From Apostichopus japonicus (taxonomy: Eukaryota; Echinodermata; Holothuroidea; Aspidochirotida; Stichopodidae), in assembly GCF_037975245.1 (NCBI RefSeq), contig NC_092569.1, positions 18,657,001-18,721,000 on the forward strand: a stretch of DNA of 64,000 bases, given 5' to 3'. A program made the translations under genes and the position numbers. Under the pieces are notes generated by a model that saw nothing but the letters and a program-made list of their open reading frames with translations, did not search any database and was not told the origin of the DNA. Shown piece after piece: positions 14,001 to 24,300 of the stretch; the first letter of the stretch is position 1; every line of letters starts with the position of its first letter.

Positions 14001-16392
14001 TACAAGACTAGTACCACCGTCAGACTGCCAAGAAATATACGGAAGTGGCGAGAGAGATAATGGTATTTACCAAATCAAGCCAACCTCTTGGACTGGTTCG
14101 CCTTTCGACGTTTACTGTAACATGACAGATGAAGGAGGTTGGACGGTAAGGTGTAGCCTATCGTATTTAATATGAGTGGTAAATAACGCATAACCAATTG
14201 GTATGCCTCTATTTCTAACTTTTAATGTGTTACCCGAATCATGATCGGCGGCGAGGAAATCAGAATAATTTAAAGATGAGTCAGTTGCTGAATGAACATA
14301 AAAAGGAGCAGAAAGAATAGATATGTGATCATTTTTATGTATGGAGATTAATTGGAGTTTGACTGTATTTTTCAAGTATTCTTGGGGGTCTAGTAACTGG
14401 TACTTCACGTTTGACAATAGAGAGAGAGTGGTTGTAATGTTTTGTCACATTTCTGTCCAAGCTTTTTAATATCGACTACGTTTCTGTCATATTACAGGTT
14501 TTTCAGCGTCATATTGACGGGTCTCAAGATTTCTTCCTATACTGGGATAATTACAAGCAAGGTTTCGGTAGTCTTACCAACAACTTCTGGTTAGGCAATG
14601 ACAAGATATACAGCTTCACGAACCAACGACGTTATCAACTGAGAGTAGATTTAGTAAATAGCAACGGGGTGCCTTATTTTGCTAAATACGACTTTTTTCG
14701 CATCAACGACGAAAATGACAACTACAGACTTCAACTTGGTAGTTATCGGTCCGAAAGCAATGCAGGTAAGTCTCCAAAGATACGCAATGTTATTAAGTGA
14801 TATTAATGTGGCTGACAATGTAACATGTTAAAAGTGAAACAGAGGTCTTGGCAATTTCTAGTTGTAAACATCAAATCAGTATATAGTTGTTGAAGCTGAC
14901 TTAATTTTAAGATGAACCGTTTTCCTGGAAATATATTGTAGTCCATAATAAGTTGAATCTGTTCTATATCGTTATCATGACATATGTTATTCGAAAGGTT
15001 TCTGTTTCATTTTTAAGTTGTTGTTGTTTACTTCACTCTACTTGACCTGGCATTGAAATTTGATACATTTGAACGTGCGCTTAGCTCTCTTTATATTTTA
15101 TGTACGTCTTAACCAAATACATTTACGATGGATTCATAGAGTTTGGAGAAGACCAAAGACAGTTTACATATTATTTAGTATGACTACATTAGCCATGAAA
15201 CTGTTAACGATGGTAACTATGGCTTACAATTTTCCGCGGATACAAGAAATCTGATGGGTCTTCCCCCCATTTATACCATACAATGCATTTTATGATAAAC
15301 AGTCAAGACCGTTATACGTTTACCTACCTTTATACTCGCAAAAAATCTGAACACATCTACTTCAGAAAGATGACCAAATTGAAACACCAAATTTGTGGCT
15401 GCGACAAATGCAGCATTTCTTCGAACAGAGATCAACATATTAATTCACGCTGAGAAAATTAGTCAAAAAAAATAACGTCTTCTTTACAGTTCAATGCAAT
15501 TTTAAAGCAAATGGCATGTTTACACTTTCCACTTCTAAAGGCATTTATAAATTTAAATGTCAAAGAAAACCGTTACTTTACAGAAAGCAATACTAGGACA
15601 AATAGGTTTGATGGAGCACAGTGCACTTAAAGAGGGACAATCAAAAAGTAGATACCACAACACCATACCTTTAGTCCGAATATCATTATTCAACTGGAAA
15701 CAAATATTTATGATATTATAATTTAGAACGATTTTTCATCAAATAAAATGTTTATAGATGGAAGAAACGAAAAATCGAAAAATAGTTAAAATATTTACCT
15801 TTTCTAACTATTTTAAATGCTAACTGACGGCCTAATTGTGATAGCAAAGCTTAGCACTTTTATTCCGCGGTTCACAAACTCCCTTTCTCACAATTAGACA
15901 CGTACACACTGCAGATGTAATTGAAATATACTCTAAGAGAGATTCATCTGCAACGTGGTTGTAACAACCGCTCCCCCTCTCTAAATCAGACAATGTTACT
16001 AATATGCCGTTCCCAACGAATTTAATCTCACCGGGGTTCTTGATATTCACATTATGTATTATATTGTCAAAAGTCAACATTTTTTACTTACGTATTAAAT
16101 GTAAACTTACTTTATTGTATCATCTCTATTTGCTACAGGAGATAGTCTTACGTATCATCACAACCGACCGTTTACCACACGTGACCGTGACAACGATGCT
16201 TGGTCTAGCAACTGTGCAACGGATTGTTATTATTATTATTATTATTATTATTGTAACGGTGCTTGGTGGTACGGTAATTGTGCTCACTCGTCTCTCAACT
16301 CACCATATGGCCAGAACAGTTTCTATTGGTACCATCTACCTTCCGGTAATAAAAACATCAAATTTTCCGAGATGAAACTACTTCCGGTATGA
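8058..16392 (+). CDS. Secreted fibrinogen-related protein, copy B (8 exons, 539 aa)
   Basis: Exons: 8058-8141, 10697-10742, 11609-11775, 12385-12649, 13221-13441, 13831-14145, 14498-14765, 16139-16392. The joined frame is open and ends at TGA 16390-16392. Residues 1-28 are a signal peptide (hydrophobic core VILLISL, likely cut near AVS|QE). Residues 44-187 are the first two thirds of a fibrinogen domain (DC.., VYCD, GGWT, QRRLDGS, FWLGND). Residues 188-261 are a ten-cysteine TIL module. Residues 262-323 hold the TILa/VWC-like cluster and an EGF module (GYTGNGLLC). Residues 324-539 are a complete fibrinogen domain with an Asp-rich calcium-site segment (RDRDNDAW) and GAWWY. The ATG is the only one ahead of the signal peptide and is shared by copies C and D. 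Eight TAT codons (about 16228-16251) put a Tyr run between two extra cysteines in the pocket loop. Secreted FBG lectins bind acetylated sugars in innate immunity; that role is inferred here. Confidence 0.85.
9671..9745 (+). repeat. tRNA-like SINE relic (intron type), copy B intron 1
   Basis: The stretch tatcccagttggtagggcat resembles a tRNA A box and D-arm, followed by an anticodon-arm-like segment. The matching block lies in intron 1 of copies C (33202), D (47382) and E (61396). No good B box is left, so it is a relic. Confidence 0.35.
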
Positions 16393-17092
16393 TGGCTAGT
16401 CTGCTTATACTTCACAGAAAATAATCGTACAAATTCATAACGCTCTTCAAAGATACACTTAATTTGTGTTTGTCAAATATAAGCAGCTGGCATCTGATTC
16501 ATAAAAAAAGTAATGTAATTGATCGCTGTTCTTTGGTCGCAAGAAGACACAGATAATTGATTTTGAGGATGAGCTTTTTCGGTAAAAGAATCAAAATTAG
16601 TATTAAAGGCATCTATAACTTCACGGTATTTAGTAACATACTTAAATTTCAATTAAACAACACATGAAAAGGAGGTGTACATTAAAATATCATTTTAAGA
16701 TTCTTTGTTGTAAGTCATGGACTAGTTTTATTAAGTATGTTGGAAAGAAAACATTAATGCTTTATTCAATTTAAATGACATTGAAAAGCATTTCGATTAC
16801 ATTGGTTGATTATCAACAAATTTCAATAGAAAATGATTTATATGCCTGGTCTAATGCGTAGTGGACTTAACGTATCAGTAATAAAGAATACTATACTCTG
16901 TTTGAATTATTGGTAACACTTCTTTATGTTAACGTCTTCATGATGCCCTTGACCAATCAGTGACTGTCATTCCGATATGTCTTCATACCTGTTTGTATCT
17001 TTGTTTTACTGTGTTAATACCTTTTTTTCTCTTTGTGTTGATTTATGTTGGACCATAAGAGTGACCTAAACATAAACGTACGAATAAAGAGA

Positions 17093-17098
17093 AAATTT
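17093..17098 (+). promoter_or_regulatory. Putative poly(A) signal, copy B
   Basis: AATAAA about 700 bases past the stop, in the conserved 3' block. An alternative AATAAA is at 16880-16885. Confidence 0.35.
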
Positions 17099-17554
17099 CT
17101 TAATCAAACTTGGTGTTCTTGTTTTATTTTGATAATTATATGGAGCTTAACACTGAAGTGATGCGAGCATTTAAAATTCAATTGATTAAAAATGAACCAA
17201 AGATGGCAGGCAAATCATGATCGGCTAATTATTATTATGATTATGGTTAACTATAAGTTATCCGTAGTTAGTGTTTATTGTTTAACTTAACTTCGTTTAG
17301 AATAGTTTGAACGGGATAGAGATTGTCCCCACCTCTAACTCAACTATAACCATAGATCAAACATTGCTCACAATATCGCTTAGGTCTGTGGAAGTAAGCT
17401 CAATCGAGGCGATTGTTGTTACTACAAGGACAAACAAAGACATAATCATACCGAAACAGCTCAAAAGAATATCGTAGGTATTCAAACTGATTAAGACAAT
17501 TAAACTGTCCCAGTCTCTTACGTTGATATATTTATATCTTCGCGGTGCCCTTAA

Positions 17555-18446
17555 CAGAATTGTCTGGTAGCCCTTAAAAGTTACCTTAAAAAACGATAAA
17601 TAATTGTTCAAACATGCTTTCAAAATATGAGAACGTTAATGTTGCGTTTGACAGAGAAACGATGTTTTAATCGTTTAGGATGGATATTTCAAATATACTT
17701 TGAACAGTACAGAACGTGACGTCAGCTTCGCAAATGCGACATAACCCACGCACCATACAGTTCCTACAGTAATCACAACATAAACCGCGTTTGAATACAG
17801 ATTAATTTCTTCCTTAATTTTCGGTGAAATTTCTTATAAATCATATATGTTTTTTTTTTAAATCGTTACCGGACGTCATAAATGTAGTGCATCGGGAACT
17901 TTTTTTTGTAACACAAGATAAGTTTCAACAGCAGACTCTGCGTTGTTTACACATCGCGCTGTATAGCTCCAACGCGAAGAATGTACGCATGTAGTCTACT
18001 CTAACGTAAACGATCGGACAGTTCTGCGAAGCCTAAGCTTCTCGGTACTGCATTCTACTCTGACATCGATTCCGCCAAGTTTTATCTTTCGGTGTTCCAA
18101 ACACTTTTCAAGTTTCCTTTTATTGTGAAGTTTATCCGTGAATTTTTATTTCAGCGATTTTGAAGAAGAGTTTATGACCTGTGGTTTGATTGTGAGAGTG
18201 TATTATGTGCAACGTTATATACGTATATCAACTGGGCATGGTAGGCTGTATGTGTTCGTGATGTGTACATATTATATAATAGGCAATCACCTGTGCGTGT
18301 ACACGCCAGAGTGTATTTGCTGCGAAAATGGGAGTGAACGTGAAAAGAAGAAAACGTCGAATGGCGGCAATTGTCACATGGTTAGAAAGGGAAAACTAAA
18401 ACTATGAGAACAATGTATCAAAATCTTCCACCAGACAATTCTTTTA
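17555..18446. mobile_element. Possible non-autonomous TIR element (about 890 bp)
   Basis: The A-B spacer reads straight from cccttaacaac into ccaag, but here about 890 extra bases intervene. The insert begins cagaattgtctggt (17555-17568) and ends with the inverted copy accagacaattct (18430-18442). TTAA precedes the left end and TTTAG follows the right, which hints at a piggyBac-like TTAA target but is not exact. No transposase is recognisable; a 89-residue open frame at 18138-18407 lacks family motifs. A truncated second copy starts near 28747. Confidence 0.35.
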
Positions 18447-18898
18447 GCAACAAGTTACCCAAGATGGAGTCTAGGTACGGAATCAACGCATATTGACTAC
18501 ATTGACACTCTTAGCTCCTGCAGTACTAGCCACCTTCCACGGAAACTAAATTGTACATTCTGAGGCACAATTATACCCTTGCTATATATTCGGTCTTTGT
18601 TTCTGTAAGAACACATGGTGAAGTTGCTAACTAATTTGAAATTTCGGTGCCATTAAAAAGTACGGTAGTTTCCACCCTCGCATCTTCTGGATTTTGACCT
18701 ATTACCCTATGACCTGTATTTAGAAGACAATTTTCATAAAGGTGAATCTGTTTAGAAGATGTCCAAAATAGGTTCCATTTCCTTTAGCCCTCAACCCAAC
18801 AACAGTCTTCTTCCCTTGAGGCAGCTTCCGGTTTTGCATAGAATAACAATTAGGGTTTGATCCCAGGTTAAATTAAATATAGGGATCTACCCCATCTA

Positions 18899-18970
18899 AG
18901 GAATATATAGCGCAGTTGGTAGAGCACATGAATGTCTTGGAGACCTAAGTTTGAGTCCTGTCTTAGCCAA
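18899..18970 (+). repeat. tRNA-like SINE relic (spacer type), B-C spacer
   Basis: The best preserved of four copies: agcgcagttggtagagcac (A box with D-arm) and aagtttgagtcctg (B box) about 30 bases later. The acceptor arm does not pair, so it is not called a tRNA gene. A run of T then G follows near 19060. Confidence 0.4.
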
Positions 18971-19813
18971 TAACTCAGGTGCTCTTTGTGAGTACATACA
19001 GTCAAGACGCACTTTTGTTTCATGAATTGAAGCAAAAGCTATAGGTTTGAATTCACGTTTTTTTTTGGGGGGGGGGGAGGGTAAAATACCTATTTGTTGT
19101 CACGAATCACACCGCTTGACATAGCATAATGTTGTAACCGTTAAGAGATGATTCCAAATAATTGAATAAGTTTATTGTTCTTTCAAGTAGACCATGCTGT
19201 TTAAGTGTGCTGATTTCCCTTTATTTACTCACATTTGTTTCAATACAACCAGCTTCACACATTAAATGTTTACTTGAAAGACTTTAAGAAACGTATGAAA
19301 TAGTCGTCATGAGGGGAATCTGCAGTTATACTTTCTTGTCAATGAAGCTTCAATCTCCAGACTTTTTAAAAAAAAACATATGTTATGATATGTATTACGT
19401 TGTTTCTTTTTGTTTCTCTCTCCCTTTTCCTTTTTCATCTCTTTGTTCTTCTTTTGTCTTGTTGGTAAAGTAGCACATTCCGCTGCGATACGTCTGAGCG
19501 AAATTACATTTAAGCAATACAAGTGAGAAAAGAAAACAAGATCAAGTTTAACATATTTAATCAAATAACTCTTTTATTGATTTCTACTGAATGTATATCA
19601 ATCACCATTTTAATACAATCACTATAACTCTCTGCAACGTTGCATGTATCATGATTTTTGTGTTGATTTTTCATTTTCATCTTTGACGGCTTCTGTTATT
19701 TCTTTTTACGTTACAGCTGCAACTCTAAGGTTTCCGCCTCATTAAAGCGATATGTTTACGAAATGTACTTTGATGTTTTTGAACTGTTATTACGTCAAGA
19801 CTCACTGAAGACA

Positions 19814-20064
19814 TCAGATAGGTCGAATTTTCATTTTTGTGAACTTCAAGTGGTTTCTGGTGATGTCATGGTTTGACCAGATGGTATTTTTCAGTCTTCC
19901 AAAAGCCCAGGAAGCCAACCTAATGCGGCGTTTGACGTCTTCTTCCATTGCGGGGACATTGCTGCCAATGAAGACAAAGTTGTCAACTTTCTCAACATGT
20001 ACTTGGTTAAGGAGAACATATTTGGTGTCTTCAGACATTATTTTACACTTTGTTTGGTTGAATA
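19814..20064 (-). mobile_element. LINE reverse transcriptase fragment
   Basis: About 80 residues on the minus strand match the late part of non-LTR retrotransposon reverse transcriptases. The visible pattern is Asn-Gln-Thr-Lys-Cys-Lys-Ile-Met, then Val-Asp-Asn-Phe-Val-Phe-Ile-Gly-Ser, then Arg-Arg-Ile-Arg-Leu-Ala with Ala-Phe-Gly-Arg-Leu. The frame ends at a stop at 19814, and the upstream side runs into the TA repeat where the Gypsy element inserted. No catalytic residues remain. It is a dead fragment; the exact clade cannot be told from so little. Confidence 0.6.
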
Positions 20065-20075
20065 TATATATATAT

Positions 20076-20603
20076 TGTTGCGTTCCGAGGGTCCTCAGCA
20101 CGGCCAAGAATTCTGCCAGGAGATCTGTTTGGAGAAATCGTTGCTAGCCTGTGTATCAGTTAACCACCGCAGGGCAGCAACTAGAGACCAGGCCAGGTTA
20201 CAAACACACAACAAAAATGACTCTGCGCACAAGACTTTAGAGTGTGTGAGTGCCAGTTCTTCAGAAAAGAACAATTTTACAGGCGTTTATTTGACCGTCT
20301 CACTCTGGTCCATATACCACGCAATATAACAGTACAACATGAGAAGTACAATCCCTTTAACTATTTAATTAACAACAATAACATTATGCCCCCAAACATG
20401 TGCAGACATGTCGTAGACATATAACGTAATGATAACGTTGGTTTACTAAATCCATAACTCTCTTAATAAGTCTATAAAACACAGCAATTAACATTTAACC
20501 CCCTAAAATTACATCCTAATAGATTATGAATATTCATGACATAGCTGGCTATGAAGCTAAGTGCAGTTTACTACGGATGAGTATAAAGGCCATTCACGTT
20601 ACA
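20076..20603 (-). repeat. 3' LTR of the Gypsy element
   Basis: Direct repeat of 528 bases starting tgttgcgttccgaggg and ending ttcacgttaca on the + strand. It looks identical to 27038-27565. It contains short open frames that are by-products and not genes. Confidence 0.93.
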
Positions 20604-20618
20604 CTGCCCCCCACTTTC
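20604..20618 (-). other. Polypurine tract
   Basis: The minus strand reads gaaagtggggggcag directly next to the 3' LTR, the expected primer site for plus-strand DNA synthesis. Confidence 0.8.
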
Positions 20619-21362
20619 TAGAACTCGACCCGAGTTCTAAGGTATTCGAGTCGTAACTAACTTAGCTTAACACATAGCACAAAAAAAGGTCTTCGATAAG
20701 AAAAATACAGAAAGGCATGAAATTTAAAGTTCGAAAAGTGGAAAAGCTTATATATGGCATATATACAATGTGATGACCTCTAATGTAAGAGTACAAAACA
20801 ATAGGCAGTGTTTAGATAAAGTACATAAACAAAGCAATACAATTCACTACGTCACCGATCCAAAACATGTGACATGAACAACAACAAACATCGCACTATC
20901 GAATACAAGAATTGACGGTTAGATTAATATAAGGTTCAGATGCAGATAACGTCCATGCTCTCATACGTTTAACATTCACTAATATCAACGACATAAACAA
21001 AGAAAATACATTTAGAAAACTTATCACAACTTAATTAAATGAATTTACAGTTTGGTAAACATCATGGAAATCTTCTGACGCGAAGTAGCGGCTTTGATAT
21101 AGCTGACCTAAACTGAACTAATACACGTAGACCTAAAATCACGTACACATTGACGCGGAGCTAAACTAAATCACAAGCTATAACTATAAACGCGGTTGGT
21201 GTCTCGGTAGTTTGTCTCGGTAGTTCGTCTCGGTAGTTCTACATCACATCGTTCGTCTGAGTTGGTTTGTTTGGTTAGGCAAAATCCAAGCACTATCATG
21301 GCAGCGTATGACCTTGCCTAAGGGCCTTCACCATGCCATATAGTAGGTAGAAACCATTTCCA
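20619..21362 (-). other. Noncoding region between pol and the 3' LTR
   Basis: About 740 bases with no envelope or other recognisable reading frame. A short repeat of gtctcggtagttc/t occurs about three times at 21198-21240. Confidence 0.6.
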
Positions 21363-24300
21363 TTAACCATAAAGTAGAGGTTGACCATACCGATCAACGG
21401 GTCGTCTCGTCCTCCTGGGTCGTCTATTCGAAGATGGGTCAGAGTTGACGTTCTGACCTGCAGGAACTGATGAGTTGGGGGTTGGTGAGTCAGTATGATA
21501 TGTCTGACCATTTCCAGGCATCTTGTCTGTGGTGTCGTCTGCAGTGTCTTGTGACATGACACTTTCTCTGTCTGGTTGACCAAAGGCAGAGACATCAGCC
21601 ACTTCAACTGTTGCAGTCGATGGTTTCATTTTCCAGGTTGGTGGGTTCCTGCCATCATACGGTAAGAGTTTGTTGTGGTGCACTATTTTTGGCTTACTGA
21701 GTGGTCCCATTTGCACTCGGTAGGTAACATCGGATATCTTCTTAAGTATTTTGCCAGGTCCAATCCAAGATTTCTGAAATTTAGGAGAAATCCCTTTCTT
21801 GCGTTTTGGTTCGTACAGCCAGATGTTGTCGCCTTCTTGATAGCTCCTTAGACTTGAGTTCCTGTCGTAAGTCTTTGTCTTCCAAACATTGGTCAGGTCC
21901 AGGTGGTTACGGGCAGATTGGTGTACTTTCTCTAGTCTGCTTTCTAATCTGTCTACGTACTCACAGTAGGTATTGGCTTGGTCTGTCATTTCTGGTTTCT
22001 CTGTAAGGAGTGTGACTGGGATGGAAGCTCTTCTGCCCATTAGAATCTCGAAGGGAGAATAGCCTGTGGACTCATGTATTGCAGATCTGTAGCTTAGCAT
22101 TACGTACGGGAGCCAGCAGTCCCAATCTCGTTGGTCCGGTGCGACAACTAATGCCAGCATAGCTTCTAAGGTCCTGTTGAATCTTTCAATCATGCCGTCG
22201 GATTGTGGGTAGTATGGAGTTGTCCTTGTTTTGTTAATCTCCAGAAGTCGGCACAGCTCTTGAAATAATTTGGCCTCAAATTGTCGACCTTGATCAGTGT
22301 GTATCTCGGACGGGATGCCATAACGACAAATGAATTCTTCAACAAGGGTGTTTGCTACAGTTGTGGCCTCTTGGTTAGGTATTGCAAAAGCTTCCTTCCA
22401 CTTGGAGAAGTAGTCACCAATAACCAGGATGTATTGGTTTCCACGGTCTGTCTTAGGCAGGGGACCAATGATATCGATGGCTATTCTCTGCATCGGTTCT
22501 CCTGACTTGTAGTTCTGCATACCAGCCTTATTCTTCCTATTGGGGCCTTTCCGGGCACTGCAGAGGTCGCACTTCTTACACCATTTATCAATATCGTTAC
22601 GATAGCCACTCCAGTAGTAGTTGTTCCGGACTCGGTCGATGGTCTTCTTGGTTTTAAAATGACCTGCTACTTTGTGGTCGTGAGACAGTTTCAGTATATT
22701 CTCTCTCATAACTTCCGGAACTATCAGCTGATATGTAAACTTTTCACCAGTTGGAGATTCAAATTTTCGGTAGAGTATACCATTCTTCACTTCAAGTTGT
22801 TGCCATTGGTTCCAGTAATTTCTAACAGCATTATTGTTTCCAGCTACTTGTTCCCAATGGGGTCTGTCATTCCCATTTTCTTTCCAGCCTAGCACAATGC
22901 CCAGATCTTTATCTTCTTTCTGTTTGGATCTGATTTCATCATGTGTAAGGCAACCAAACCAATGCTGTTCCTTCTCTTCTGTGCTACCATCAGCTTTTAG
23001 CAAATCTTGTTTACTGGTTCCTTCTGGTGGTTTCGCAACATTAGATTCCTTACTGGTGGAATCGGTTTGTCCAATGGCACGAACTTTTATCAAACTACAA
23101 CTTGCTCCATCGGTGTTATTGGTTGTTGTAAGTTTTTCCTCCAACTTGTCGCAATGGTTACAGTCACTGCACGGCCTTCGGGAGAGGGCATCTGCATTGC
23201 CGTGAAGTCTTCCTGCTCGATGTTGGATTTCATAGTCATAAGTGTTGAGTACCTCCAGCCAGCGGGCGACCTGACCTTCGGTCCACTTAAATGATGTCAA
23301 CCAGCGTAAGGCACCATGATCTGTTCTGATGGTAAAACGTCGACCGTACAAATAATGGTGGAAGTGCTTCACAGATGCCACAATAGCCAGGAGCTCCTTC
23401 CTCGTGGTGCAGTAACGTCTTTCCGGTTTAGACAATGTTCGGCTAAAGTATGCCGTGACTCGTTCTTGTCCTTCCTGACATTGTGACAGTACACATCCAA
23501 GTCCAAAGTTACTAGCATCGGTGTCGATTATGTAGGTTCCATCATCTGTTGGGTAGGCCAGTATTGGTGCTGTGATTAGGGCAGTCTTCAATTTCTGGAA
23601 AGCTCCTTCACATTCTTCTGACCATGTGAATTTTGACTCCTTTTCGGTGAGTTTGTGGAGAGGTTTTGCTATGTCGGCAAATCCCTTTACGAACTTCCTG
23701 TAATAAGTGCAGAGACCCAAGAAACTTCTCAGTTGAGTTACTGTCATCGGTGTTGGCCAATCTTTCACTGCTTTGACTTTAACTGGATCAGTGGAAACGC
23801 CCTCACAAGACACCAAGTGTCCTAGGTATGATACTTCCTGCTGGAACAGACAGCATTTCTGGGGGTTTAACTTCAGTCCAGCTTCTTTGATGCGGTTGAA
23901 CACCTGTGTTAGACGAACTAGCTCTTCATCAAAAGTCTTACTAAAGACAATTATATCATCTAAGTACAGAAGACAAGTCTGCCAGTGAAGTCCCTTCAAT
24001 ACTCTCTCCATTAAACGTTCAAAAGTCGCCGGAGCATTGCAGAGACCAAAGGGTAGCACGTTGAATTCGTAAAGACCACTGGTTGTAATGAACGCAGTCT
24101 TGCTCTTGTCGGCAGGGTCCATCTCTACTTGCCAGTACCCGCTCTTCATATCCAAGATCGAAAACCATTTAGCCCCGGATAGTGCGTCCAGACTGTCATC
24201 AATCCGTGGAAGGGGGTATGAATCTTTGATGGTGATATCGTTGAGACGTCGGTAGTCCACGCAGAATCGAGTACTGCCATCTTTCTTTGTTACCAAGACT

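Larger units (their letters stand above)
16393..20075. other. Spacer between copy B and the Gypsy element
   Basis: No convincing gene. It holds the poly(A) region of copy B, a segment (17150-17900) that is repeated at 28390-29090, a possible TIR element, a tRNA-like SINE relic, and a LINE fragment just before the left LTR. A 1-2 kb part matches the A-B spacer in order. Confidence 0.6.

Noticed and set aside
18899-18970. Working tRNA gene
   Set aside because: A and B boxes are tRNA-like but the acceptor and anticodon arms do not pair well.
19997-20329. Open frame inside the LTR, repeated at 26884-27291
   Set aside because: LTR and leader sequence; the same peptide appears twice only because the LTR does.
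20604-21362. Possible envelope gene of the Gypsy element
   Set aside because: No open frame of useful length with a signal or membrane segment.
22834-23205. Plus-strand open frames across the Gypsy pol and gag region
   Set aside because: Antisense shadows of the long pol and gag frames.
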